In this document: positions 1 to 7,180 of the stretch, one piece after another
How positions within the stretch are numbered: position 1 is the first letter of the stretch
Layout of the letters: each line of letters opens with the position of its first letter
Origin: Ilumatobacteraceae bacterium
Lineage (GTDB): Bacteria > Actinomycetota > Acidimicrobiia > Acidimicrobiales > Ilumatobacteraceae
DNA length: 25,410 nucleotides
Reading direction: 5' to 3'
Assembly: GCA_007122945.1 (NCBI GenBank)
Contig: SKSP01000369.1
Location: 1-25,410, forward strand
The notes under the pieces: model-generated
Seen by the model: the letters and a program-made list of their open reading frames with translations, nothing else
Told to the model about the DNA's origin: nothing
Database searches by the model: none
Translations under genes and position numbers: made by a program

Positions 1-27
1 CTCCCTCAGCTCCCTCAGCTCCCTCAG
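1..27 (-). repeat. 9-bp tandem repeat at the MscS stop codon
   Basis: Read on the minus strand, three copies of GCTGAGGGA run from the stop codon of the channel gene to the window edge and may continue beyond it. The first copy contains the TGA stop. Because the unit is 9 bp, every copy repeats an in-frame TGA. No gene is visible in it. Confidence 0.8.
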
Positions 28-962
28 CGGTCCTGGAGCCGCTGCTCCGCCCGCTCCACCAGGGTCGCCGACGCCTGCGGGTCGAGCGGGCGCAGCGTGT
101 GCACGTCGACCTCCACCTCACCCGTGGTGGGCTGGTGGCCGGCGATGTCGCCGAGGAACACGACCTCGGTCAGGTCGGTCGTGCCGGCCAGGTTGCGCAG
201 CGTCGCCGCCACCTCCTCGACCGGACGACCGTTGGCGCGCACGCGCAGCGTCGCCGCCGCTGATTCCTGCGACAGGTTGCGGACCTGGGCCATCGCCGTG
301 TTCGGGAAGTGCAGCGTGCTGCGCTCGTCGCGCACCCGGGTGCTGAACAGACCGACGTGGTCGACCACGGCGCGAACCGGCTCGGACCAACCGGCGTCGA
401 ACTCGACCTCGTCGCCGACCCCGTAGCGGTCCTCGAAGTGGACGAGCAGGCCGGTGAGGTAGTCGTTGACCTTGTGCTGGCCGCCGATCGCCACGGCCGC
501 CCCGAGGAACCCGGCGCTCGACAGGAACAGGGCCGCATCGATCTCGAGCACGTGGAAGATCGTGATGACGGTGATCAGCCACACGACGAGCGACACGACG
601 TGGTTGACCATGCGCGACGCCGCGTCGATGCGTTGCTTGCGGCGCTGCTCGACGACCTCGGTCGGCTCGAGGCCGACCCGGCGGGCCCGCGTCCGCCACA
701 GCCGCGACGGCTGTACCAGGCTGCGATCGGCCACGCGCCGGACCACGCGCCGCACCACCACCGCGCTCAGCCGCGTGAGCACGACGGCACCGACGACGAA
801 CGCCATGAGGACGAACGGTGCCGACACGAAGCGCCCGTCGGGCAGTTCGGCCGCGCCCAGCGCGATGACGGGGGCCGCGAGGACGGGGGCGATGGTCACT
901 CTGGCAGTCTGGACCACGATCCCCGAAGATGACGATCGCGTGACGATTCTGCCGTGTGTCAC
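24..962 (-). CDS. MscS-family mechanosensitive ion channel
   Basis: Probable small-conductance mechanosensitive channel of the inner membrane, which would release solutes on hypo-osmotic shock. Of 312 residues, hydrophobic segments lie near 22-40, 48-66, 117-138 and 143-165. The last is followed by a Gly/Ala-rich pore-helix stretch (GFLGAAVAIGG, about 150-160) and a beta-domain beginning EDRYGVGDEVEF, the usual MscS layout. The C-terminal part resembles the MscS cytoplasmic alpha/beta domain. The start is uncertain: GTG at 962 is the longest, but in-frame GTG codons at 917 and 899 are possible, and 899 has a weak CAGACT hexamer 6 nt upstream. It lies 34 nt downstream of the kinase gene on the same strand, so co-transcription is possible. 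The family call is firm; the conducted solutes are unknown. Confidence 0.85.
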   Translation of the reverse strand: MTHGRIVTRSSSSGIVVQTARVTIAPVLAAPVIALGAAELPDGRFVSAPFVLMAFVVGAVVLTRLSAVVVRRVVRRVADRSLVQPSRLWRTRARRVGLEPTEVVEQRRKQRIDAASRMVNHVVSLVVWLITVITIFHVLEIDAALFLSSAGFLGAAVAIGGQHKVNDYLTGLLVHFEDRYGVGDEVEFDAGWSEPVRAVVDHVGLFSTRVRDERSTLHFPNTAMAQVRNLSQESAAATLRVRANGRPVEEVAATLRNLAGTTDLTEVVFLGDIAGHQPTTGEVEVDVHTLRPLDPQASATLVERAEQRLQDR

Positions 963-996
963 TCGTCACCGACTCGGGTCGCGCGAGCGGGCGGAC

Positions 997-2502
997 TCAG
1001 TCCGGATCGAGCGGCACCACCAGGTCGACCACGGTGCCGTGCGTCGCTCCCGGCGCATCGAGGCCCGCCAGCGCCAGGTCGTCGGCGGTGGCCGGCCGCA
1101 TCTCGATCGACCCGTTCAGCTCGGTCGTGACGAGGGTGCGGACGATCGACAGCCCGAGGCTGGTCGCGTCGGCGACGTCGAAACCGGGCTCCACCCCGCG
1201 ACCGTCGTCGACGACCTTGATGGCGATACGCACCTCGTCGTTGTCGAGGTGGACGACGACTCCCCCGCCACCGCTCCCCTCGGGGAACCCGTGGTCGACG
1301 GCGTTCTGCAACAGCTCGGTCAGCACCACCGACAACGGCGTCGCGGTGTTCGCGGGGACGCGCCCGCCGTCGCCACGCACCGTGAACCGCACCGGCCGGT
1401 CGGGCGACTGCAGACCCTCCTCGGCGAGCCGGAGCAACGGCCGGACGATCTCGATGAACGTGACGTCGTCGCCGGGCTCGCGCGACAGCGACTCGTGGAC
1501 GAGGGCGATCGTGCGGATGCGACGCACGGACTCCGACACCGCCGCTTTCGCCTCGGGGTTCTCGAGTCGGCGGGCCTGGAGCCGCAACAACGACGAGATG
1601 GTCTGCAGGTTGTTCTTCACCCGGTGGTGGATCTCGCGGATCGTGGCGTCCTTGCTCAACAGCAGCCGGTCGCGCTTGCGCAACTCGGTGATGTCGCGCA
1701 CGAGCAACACCCCACCGGAGATCTCACCGGGACCGACCGCGGGATCGCCGTCGATGATCGGCACGCACCGGCACAGCAACGTCACCTCGCCCTGCTCGAA
1801 CTCCTCGATCACCGGCACCCGCCGCTCGAACGCCTGACGGACGGGACCGTCGTGGAAGCCGAGCTCGGCCAGCCGCATCCCGAGTGGGCTCGACTGGATC
1901 CCGACGCGGTGCAGCGCCGAGTTGGCGTTCGGCGAGACGTAGCGCAAGCGGGCATCACCGTCGAGGAGCAGGACCCCGTCGCCGACGCGAGGGGCCGCGC
2001 TCGAATCGCCGACCCGGCTCGGGAACGGGAACGACCCGACCGCGATCATCGCGGCGAACCGCTCGAAGATCGAGTGGTACGTGCGCTCGAGCTCACCGAG
2101 ACGACGCCCAGCCCGCTCGATCCACTCCTTGGTGAGCACCCCGATGCAACGGTCACCGTGGCGGACCGGGATGGCGAGCATGCGGGTCTGGTCGGGAAGA
2201 TCCTCGACCTGGACGTCACCCTCGACGATCATCCCGCTGTCCGCCGCACGGGAGAGCATCGGCCGCTCGGTGTCGTTCGCCCACGACCCCACCCAGTCGG
2301 TCTGGTAGATCGTCTGCCCGGTGGCCGGCCGGATCTGACCGACCGTCACCCAGCGACCGTCCGGGGTCGGCAGGTACAGCAGCAGGTCGGAGAAGCAGAA
2401 GTCCGCGAGCATCCCCCACTCGGTCACCAGTCGGTTGAGGTGCGAGATCTGGTCCCGACCGAGGTCGGTGTGCTCGCGTGCGAGTTCGGAGAGCGAGGCC
2501 AT
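997..2502 (-). CDS. pdtaS: PdtaS-like sensor histidine kinase (GAF-PAS-HisKA_2-HATPase)
   Basis: Soluble two-component sensor kinase of 501 residues, the same length and layout as mycobacterial PdtaS. An N-terminal GAF-like region (about 1-145, beginning MASLSELAREHTDLG) is followed by a PAS region (about 165-275), a HisKA_2 dimerisation/phosphoacceptor helix with IHHRVKNNLQT (candidate His 292/293), and a HATPase_c domain with N-box LTELLQNAVDHGF and G-box DDGRG. No membrane segment is visible, so it should be cytosolic. The start was set at ATG 2502 because homology begins there and a TACTGT hexamer lies 8 nt upstream; the open frame continues upstream only as a shadow of the divergent aguB. 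In mycobacteria the partner is the RNA-binding antiterminator PdtaR, which is not in this window. The ligand is unknown. Confidence 0.9.
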   Translation of the reverse strand: MASLSELAREHTDLGRDQISHLNRLVTEWGMLADFCFSDLLLYLPTPDGRWVTVGQIRPATGQTIYQTDWVGSWANDTERPMLSRAADSGMIVEGDVQVEDLPDQTRMLAIPVRHGDRCIGVLTKEWIERAGRRLGELERTYHSIFERFAAMIAVGSFPFPSRVGDSSAAPRVGDGVLLLDGDARLRYVSPNANSALHRVGIQSSPLGMRLAELGFHDGPVRQAFERRVPVIEEFEQGEVTLLCRCVPIIDGDPAVGPGEISGGVLLVRDITELRKRDRLLLSKDATIREIHHRVKNNLQTISSLLRLQARRLENPEAKAAVSESVRRIRTIALVHESLSREPGDDVTFIEIVRPLLRLAEEGLQSPDRPVRFTVRGDGGRVPANTATPLSVVLTELLQNAVDHGFPEGSGGGGVVVHLDNDEVRIAIKVVDDGRGVEPGFDVADATSLGLSIVRTLVTTELNGSIEMRPATADDLALAGLDAPGATHGTVVDLVVPLDPD

Positions 2503-2510
2503 CGCCCGAG

Positions 2511-2516
2511 ACAGTA
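2511..2516 (-). promoter_or_regulatory. Candidate -10 hexamer of pdtaS (leaderless type)
   Basis: TACTGT on the minus strand, ending 8 nt before the ATG at 2502. The spacing implies a transcript starting at or within 1-2 nt of the start codon. No convincing -35 is visible. Confidence 0.5.
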
Positions 2517-2584
2517 CCCAAGCACTCCCCCGACGACCCTCGACACCGCAACGTGACCCACCACGGGCCGACCGCGCGTCGGGG

Positions 2585-2590
2585 TACCGT
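2585..2590 (+). promoter_or_regulatory. Candidate -10 hexamer of aguBA (leaderless type)
   Basis: TACCGT, followed by exactly 6 nt and then the GTG start codon at 2597. This fits a leaderless mRNA for the aguB-aguA unit and supports the chosen start. Confidence 0.55.
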
Positions 2591-2596
2591 TCCCCC

Positions 2597-3472
2597 GTGG
2601 AACTGACCGTGGCCGCCGTGCAGATGTCGATGACCGACGACCCCGACGTCAACGTGGCCACCGCCGAGCGACTCGTCCGCGACGCAGCCGGACGCGGCGC
2701 CCGGCTCGTCCTCGTCCCCGAGCTGTTCGAGGGTCCGTACTTCTGCAAGGACCAGCTGCCCGAGCACCTCGCGCTCGCCCACCCGGTCGAGGGACACCCG
2801 ACGGTCGAGCACTTCCGATCGGTCGCCGCCGAGCTCGACGTGGTGCTACCGCTCAGCATCTACGAGCGGGCCGGCAACGCCCGCTTCAACACGGTCGTGA
2901 TGGTCGATGCCGACGGGTCGGTGCTCGGCACCTACCGCAAGAGCCACATCCCCGACGGTCCGGGCTACACCGAGAAGTACTACTTCAGCCCCGGCGACAC
3001 CGGCTTCCGGGTGTGGCCCACGCGCCACGGCGTGATCGGCGTCGGGATCTGCTGGGACCAGTGGTTCCCCGAGTCCGCCCGGGCGATGGCACTGCTGGGC
3101 GCCGAGGTGCTGTGCTACCCGACGGCGATCGGCAGCGAGCCGCCCGACCCGACGTGGGACTCGAGCGGTCACTGGCAACGCGTGATGCAGGGCCACGCCG
3201 GCGCCAACCTCGTGCCGCTCGTCGCGTCGAACCGGTTCGGCCACGAGGTCGGTCGCACGACCGAGATCACGTTCTACGGCTCGTCGTTCATCGCCGACCC
3301 GACTGGGGCGAAGGTGGCCGAGGCACCCCGTGACGACGAAGCGGTGCTCACCGCCACGTTCGACCTCGCGGCGCTCGACACGCAGCGCGCGGCGTGGGGC
3401 CTGTTCCGCGACCGGCGCCCCGACCTGTACGGCCCGCTGCTCACGCTCGACGGCACGTCGAACCCGCGATGA
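2597..3472 (+). CDS. aguB: N-carbamoylputrescine amidase (carbon-nitrogen hydrolase)
   Basis: Nitrilase-superfamily amidase predicted to hydrolyse N-carbamoylputrescine to putrescine, CO2 and ammonia, the last step of the agmatine route. The 291-residue length is typical. The Glu-Lys-Cys triad is visible: Glu42 in PELFEGPYF, Lys115 in YRKSHIPDG, and Cys152 in GICWDQWFPE. The YTEKYYFSPGD segment is characteristic of the AguB subgroup. Start GTG 2597 gives MELTVAAVQM, where the fold begins, and lies 6 nt after a TACCGT hexamer. Its stop overlaps the aguA start (ATGA), so the two are translationally coupled; this context favours AguB over a generic nitrilase. Substrate specificity is inferred from subgroup motifs and the neighbour. 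Confidence 0.9.
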   Translation: MELTVAAVQMSMTDDPDVNVATAERLVRDAAGRGARLVLVPELFEGPYFCKDQLPEHLALAHPVEGHPTVEHFRSVAAELDVVLPLSIYERAGNARFNTVVMVDADGSVLGTYRKSHIPDGPGYTEKYYFSPGDTGFRVWPTRHGVIGVGICWDQWFPESARAMALLGAEVLCYPTAIGSEPPDPTWDSSGHWQRVMQGHAGANLVPLVASNRFGHEVGRTTEITFYGSSFIADPTGAKVAEAPRDDEAVLTATFDLAALDTQRAAWGLFRDRRPDLYGPLLTLDGTSNPR

Positions 3473-4557
3473 GCGACGGAACGCCGAGCGGCGTCGGGCG
3501 GATGCCCGCCGAGCACGCCGCCCACGAGCGCACGGTGATGTGCTGGCCGACCCGCGCCGACCTCTACGGCGACCTGATCGACGCGGCGTGCGACGCACAC
3601 GCGGCGGTCGCCCGCACGATCGCCGCGTACGAGCCGGTGACGCTGATCGCCCGGCCCGGGCACGTCGAGCGGGCCACCGCGGCCTGCGGCGCCGGGACCG
3701 ACGCGAACATCGACGCGAACATCGACGCGGACACCGACACGGACACCGACGCGGGCATCGACGTGGTCGGCATCCCGATCGACGACTCGTGGTTCCGCGA
3801 CACCGGGCCGATCTACGTGCTCGACCCCGCCACCGGTCGCCGCACCGCGACCGACTGGGTGTTCAACGGTTGGGGTGGCAAGTACCTCCCGTTCGACGAC
3901 GACGCAGCCGTCGCGCGCCGTTGGGCCGAGCACGCGGGCCACGACGTGCGGTCGGTACCGATGGTGCTCGAGGGCGGATCGATCGCCGTCGACGGCGACG
4001 GCACGCTCGTGACCACCGCCCAGTGCCTGCTCCACCCGAACCGCAACACGAGTCTGACGCGGACCGAGATCGAGGTCACCCTGTGCGCCGAGCTCGGGGC
4101 GACGGTCGTCCACTGGCTGCCGTTCGGCCTCGCCGACGACGCCGACACCGACGGGCACGTCGACAACGTCGCCGCGTTCGCCGAGTCGGGGGTGCTGCTC
4201 GTCCAGGGCTGCGACGACCCGGCCGAGCCCGATCACGATCGGCTCGAGGCGAACCGGCGCTGGATCGACGGTGCGCCCGATGCGACCGGCCGGCCGATCG
4301 AGGTCGTCGAGGTGCCGATCCTGCCGTTCACCGACATCGGCGGTCGCCGCGTCCCCGTGCCGTACCTCAACTTCTACGTCGGCAACGGGTTCGTGGTGGT
4401 GCCCGTCTGCGGGCACCCCGCCGACGACGACATGTGCGGGATCATCGCCCGGCAGTTCCCCGAACGCGACGTCGTGGCGCTCGACGTCGGCGCCGTGCTG
4501 GCGTACGGCGGTGGCGGGATCCACTGCATCACCCAGCAGGTGCCGGCGCTGCCCTGA
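3469..4557 (+). CDS. aguA: Agmatine deiminase (peptidylarginine deiminase family)
   Basis: Predicted to convert agmatine to N-carbamoylputrescine and ammonia, supplying AguB. Of 362 residues, the guanidine-modifying fold is shown by DSWFRDTGP, LEGGSI, DGHVDN and the C-terminal active-site motif GGGGIHCITQQVP with nucleophile Cys353. The PYLNFYVGNGFVVVP stretch is also typical. ATG 3469 overlaps the aguB stop by 4 nt. Residues 78-97 are odd: five four-residue units (DANI, DANI, DADT, DTDT, DAGI) encoded by a 12-bp tandem repeat. They lie in a surface-like region between the first strand pair and the conserved DSWFRDTGP motif. The gene ends 30 nt from the convergent hydrolase gene. A small CCACG-TTG-CGTGG hairpin at 4568-4580 could act as a weak shared terminator. 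Confidence 0.92.
   Translation: MSDGTPSGVGRMPAEHAAHERTVMCWPTRADLYGDLIDAACDAHAAVARTIAAYEPVTLIARPGHVERATAACGAGTDANIDANIDADTDTDTDAGIDVVGIPIDDSWFRDTGPIYVLDPATGRRTATDWVFNGWGGKYLPFDDDAAVARRWAEHAGHDVRSVPMVLEGGSIAVDGDGTLVTTAQCLLHPNRNTSLTRTEIEVTLCAELGATVVHWLPFGLADDADTDGHVDNVAAFAESGVLLVQGCDDPAEPDHDRLEANRRWIDGAPDATGRPIEVVEVPILPFTDIGGRRVPVPYLNFYVGNGFVVVPVCGHPADDDMCGIIARQFPERDVVALDVGAVLAYGGGGIHCITQQVPALP
3700..3759 (+). repeat. 12-bp in-frame minisatellite inside aguA
   Basis: Five consecutive 12-bp units of the form GACGCGRRCATC. The first two copies are identical and the others diverged. The unit length keeps frame, so copy-number changes would only add or remove four residues. Confidence 0.85.
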
Positions 4558-4587
4558 CCGACGCCCACCACGTTGCGTGGCGCTCGG

Positions 4588-5781
4588 TCACGGCGGGTCG
4601 TCGACCGCGGCGGTGACCATGCTCACGAACAAGTCGCCGTGGTGGTACGTCCCGACGGGGCTGCCGTCCTCGACGCGCATGCGATCAGCGACCGAGCAGA
4701 ACACGCCGACGACGCCGCGCCGCGGATCGGCCCACGGCAGGATCAAGCCGGCGCCGCCGTGCATCAGCGAACCGTCGGGGGGCAGCGGCCAGCCAAGGGT
4801 CGGTTCGGAGTTGCCCACCATCCATCCGAGTCCCATCGACGCCGATCGCAGCGTGTGTTCGAAGAACTTCGACGGGACCCCGGGGAGCTGGTCGGTGGTC
4901 ATGCGCTCGACCGACGACGGGTGCAGGATCCGCCCGCCGATGCTGGTGCCGCGGTCGAGGAACAGCTGCATGAACGTCGCCAGATCGCGGGCGGTGGAGA
5001 ACGCGCCGCCGGCACCACCGAGCATGCCTCGACCGCGGGCCGAGTGCAGGAACGCTGCACCGGGGTCGCCGGTGACGTCGTGGCGCACGAGGCGATCGGC
5101 CCTGTCGTCGGGCAGGCCGAACGACGTGTCGTCCATCCCGAGCGGGTCGAAGATGCGGTCGCGGGCCAGCTCGTCGAGCGACCGCCCCGAGGCCCGGCGG
5201 ACGATCTCACCGAGCAGGAGGTAGTTGACGGAGCAGTAGCGCATCACCTCGCCGACCGCGTGCGCAACGGGCCACACGTAGGCCAGCTCGAGCAGGAGGT
5301 GCTCGACGGGGTGTCGACCCGGGGCGGCGTTCGCGGCGCTGCCCATCATGTGAGGGAGCAAACGGCTGAGGACGACGGGGAGGTCGTCGTCGTCGATGCC
5401 CGACGTGTGGGTGATCAGGTGGTGCACGAGCACCTCGTCCTTGCGGGCGCCGACGAACTCGGGGAGGTAGTCCTGCACCGGCCGGGCCAATCCGACCAGT
5501 CCGTCTTCCGCGAGCTGCATGATCAGCGTCGCGGTGATCGGCTTCGATTGCGAGAAGATCGGGAAGATCGCATCGACCGTCAGGGGTTCCGCCGTGGACT
5601 CCGGCCCGTCCACGCCGAACGCCTCGTGCAGAGCGATCACGCCGTTGCGGGCGACGAGGAGCACGAGGGTCCGGTGGACGTCACGCTCCGTGACCCACTC
5701 CTCGGCCCGTTGCCGCACGAGCGCCAATCGGTCCGGATGGAAGCCGGCCTCCTCGGGCCCGCCTTCTCGAAGTGTCGGCAT
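4588..5781 (-). CDS. Serine hydrolase of the class C beta-lactamase/esterase family
   Basis: PF00144-type hydrolase of 397 residues, more likely an esterase or peptidase of the EstB/LACTB kind than a true beta-lactamase. The nucleophile motif is SQSK (Ser77-x-x-Lys80) and the third motif is a C-terminal HGGAG. The second motif reads YCSVNYLLLG (Tyr182); alignment suggests Tyr-Cys-Ser in place of the usual Tyr-x-Asn triad. No signal peptide is evident, so it is probably cytosolic. Start ATG 5781 was preferred over the adjacent GTG at 5784. It is divergent from the HD-domain gene, with about 100 bp between starts, and convergent with aguA. The substrate cannot be inferred from the sequence. Confidence 0.85.
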   Translation of the reverse strand: MPTLREGGPEEAGFHPDRLALVRQRAEEWVTERDVHRTLVLLVARNGVIALHEAFGVDGPESTAEPLTVDAIFPIFSQSKPITATLIMQLAEDGLVGLARPVQDYLPEFVGARKDEVLVHHLITHTSGIDDDDLPVVLSRLLPHMMGSAANAAPGRHPVEHLLLELAYVWPVAHAVGEVMRYCSVNYLLLGEIVRRASGRSLDELARDRIFDPLGMDDTSFGLPDDRADRLVRHDVTGDPGAAFLHSARGRGMLGGAGGAFSTARDLATFMQLFLDRGTSIGGRILHPSSVERMTTDQLPGVPSKFFEHTLRSASMGLGWMVGNSEPTLGWPLPPDGSLMHGGAGLILPWADPRRGVVGVFCSVADRMRVEDGSPVGTYHHGDLFVSMVTAAVDDPP

Positions 5782-5872
5782 CACCGATCAGTCTCGCGCA
5801 ACGGCCGGATGCGCCCGTGCGAACCGCCCCTGCCCGTGCCGTCCCGCCACGCCGACACCTCGGGACAGCAAC

Positions 5873-5878
5873 TAGCCT
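5873..5878 (+). promoter_or_regulatory. Candidate -10 hexamer of the HD-domain gene (leaderless type)
   Basis: TAGCCT followed by 6 nt and the ATG at 5885. It is the same arrangement as at several other genes in the window. Confidence 0.5.
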
Positions 5879-5884
5879 GCAGCC

Positions 5885-6439
5885 ATGACCGATCTCGCCC
5901 GGCCCACCGCACGCGCCACGTTCACGTCGTTCGACGAGTCGACCGCCGAGGACTGGGCACTCATCAGCGAGCAGCTGCAGGTGACCCAGAGCCACGTGGC
6001 CGACAACCTGATCGCACAGCTGAAGATGCTGCGCAACGACCACGGCGGATTCCCGGTCGATCGACTCGAGCACTCGTTGCAGACGGCGACCCGCGCGCAG
6101 CGCGACGGCCGTGACGACGAGTACGTCGTGTGCGCCCTGCTCCACGACATCGGCGACAACCTGGCGCCCTACAACCATCCCGACATCGCGGCCGGGATCG
6201 TCAAGCCGTTCGTGTCGGAGGCCAACCACTGGATGGTCGCCCACCACGGGATCTTCCAGGGCTACTACTTCTGGCATCACCTCGGCTGGGATCGCAACGC
6301 ACGCGACGAGTACCGCGACTCCCCGTACTTCGAGTACACCGAGGAGTTCTGCGCCAAGTACGACCAGGTCGCGTTCGACCCGGACTACCGCAGCGAACCG
6401 CTCGAGCACTTCGAGCCGCTGATCCGCGCCACCTTCTGA
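5885..6439 (+). CDS. HD-domain protein, possible MIOX/PhnZ-like metal oxygenase or phosphohydrolase
   Basis: A 184-residue HD-superfamily metal protein. The metal-ligand pattern is clear: His63 in RLEHSLQTATRA, His87-Asp88 in ALLHDIGD, several histidines at 115-132 (NHWMVAHHG, FWHHLGW), and Asp160 in AKYDQ. The 24-residue gap from the first His to the His-Asp pair and the EHSLQTA motif resemble both MIOX and PhnZ, the mixed-valent di-iron HD oxygenases. However, the Tyr and Glu that gate iron in PhnZ align with His and Phe here. A nucleotide phosphohydrolase is the alternative. The start is set by a TAGCCT hexamer 6 nt upstream. It ends 7 nt from the convergent TetR gene. Fold confident, reaction unknown. 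Confidence 0.75.
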   Translation: MTDLARPTARATFTSFDESTAEDWALISEQLQVTQSHVADNLIAQLKMLRNDHGGFPVDRLEHSLQTATRAQRDGRDDEYVVCALLHDIGDNLAPYNHPDIAAGIVKPFVSEANHWMVAHHGIFQGYYFWHHLGWDRNARDEYRDSPYFEYTEEFCAKYDQVAFDPDYRSEPLEHFEPLIRATF

Positions 6440-6446
6440 GACCGGC

Positions 6447-7061
6447 TCACGTGACGACTCGGGCGATCGTCATCCGCACCGCCCGGCGACCACGTTCGAC
6501 GATCGACGGGTCGCGGTCCAGCGTGGCGAGGTAGTTCGCCAGCTCCAACGGCGCGTACAGCTCGAACGCGAGTTGGGCCGCATCGACCGTCGGTCCGAGA
6601 TCACCGCGCTCGATCGCCACCGTCGCCTGCTGCTCGAGCAGGCCGACCCACCGGTGCTGCCCGACGACGACGGCGTCGTGCATCGGCCCGTCCACCGCGT
6701 CCAGCTCGGCCAGCAGGTGGGCGAAGAAGCACCCGCCGGGGAACACACCCCGCTCGAGGTACGACAGGTAGGCCTCGCACAGCGCCTCCAAGCGGGCGAT
6801 GCCCTCGGGGGCCGACACGGCGGGGGTGAGCACCTCCCGCTCGAACACCGCCGCCGCGGCCTCGATCGTCTCGTGCTGGAGCCGCTGCTTGGAGCGGAAG
6901 TGGGCGAACACGCCGCTCTTGCTGATGCCCAGCTCGCGGGCCAGCCGTCCGATCGTCAGACTCCCGATCCCCTCGATCGACGCCAACCGCATCGACGCGT
7001 CGAGGATCACGGTGTGGGTCTGCTCGCCGTCCGAGCGGCGGCGGGGTACGTCCGTCGGCAC
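6447..7061 (-). CDS. TetR-family transcriptional repressor
   Basis: A 204-residue TetR/AcrR-type regulator. The N-terminal helix-turn-helix spans about residues 32-60 (LTIGRLARELGISKSGVFAHFRSK), followed by an all-helical ligand-binding domain with a single GGCFFAHLL motif as in the YxaF/LmrA-like TetR C-terminal group. GTG 7061 is chosen as start because TAGATT (7069-7074 on the minus strand) ends 7 nt before it; the in-frame TTG at 7070 lies inside that hexamer. It is divergent from the alpha/beta hydrolase, and the intervening DNA holds two identical 12-bp palindromes. It therefore probably represses itself and the hydrolase. The inducer is unknown. Confidence 0.88.
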   Translation of the reverse strand: MPTDVPRRRSDGEQTHTVILDASMRLASIEGIGSLTIGRLARELGISKSGVFAHFRSKQRLQHETIEAAAAVFEREVLTPAVSAPEGIARLEALCEAYLSYLERGVFPGGCFFAHLLAELDAVDGPMHDAVVVGQHRWVGLLEQQATVAIERGDLGPTVDAAQLAFELYAPLELANYLATLDRDPSIVERGRRAVRMTIARVVT

Positions 7062-7063
7062 GG

Positions 7064-7092
7064 TTGACAATCTAGCACGATCGTGCGATCTT
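7064..7092 (+). promoter_or_regulatory. Candidate promoter of the alpha/beta hydrolase
   Basis: A perfect TTGACA at 7064-7069 is followed by 17 nt and GATCTT at 7087-7092, a weak -10. The first operator palindrome fills the spacer, so repressor binding would block polymerase. Confidence 0.4.
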
Positions 7093-7114
7093 CAGAGTGT
7101 GCACGATCGTGCTA
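7073..7114. promoter_or_regulatory. Paired TetR operator
   Basis: The 12-bp perfect palindrome GCACGATCGTGC occurs at 7075-7086 and again at 7101-7112, 26 bp apart. With flanks, the left site TAGCACGATCGTGC is the exact reverse complement of the right site GCACGATCGTGCTA, so the pair is itself symmetric about 7093.5. The left site overlaps the TetR -10 hexamer and lies between the hydrolase -35 and -10. This suggests binding by two TetR dimers and joint control of both genes. Confidence 0.75.
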
Positions 7115-7138
7115 TCTCGTCGGAGAACGGACGACGAC

Positions 7139-7180
7139 GAACGAAGAGACGATGAACGAAGAGACGACGAAGGAGACGAC
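7139..7180 (+). repeat. Purine-rich 15-bp repeat in the hydrolase leader
   Basis: Two 15-bp copies, GAACGAAGAGACGAT and GAACGAAGAGACGAC, are followed by a shortened copy that supplies the AGGAG ribosome-binding site. It lies in the 5' untranslated region before ATG 7181. Confidence 0.65.

Noticed and set aside
466..2556. A 696-codon open frame on the plus strand opposite the MscS and kinase genes
   Set aside because: It is the antisense shadow of two well-supported genes in GC-rich DNA; its translation is Arg/Asp/His-rich with no family resemblance.
2503..2859. A longer N-terminus for the PdtaS-like kinase
   Set aside because: The extra 119 codons are the antisense of aguB, have a Ser/Arg-rich shadow composition, and would put the start beyond the promoter-like hexamer.
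7097..7180. GTG 7097 as start of the alpha/beta hydrolase
   Set aside because: It lies between the two operator palindromes and adds a repetitive Arg/Asp stretch; ATG 7181 has a proper AGGAG site.
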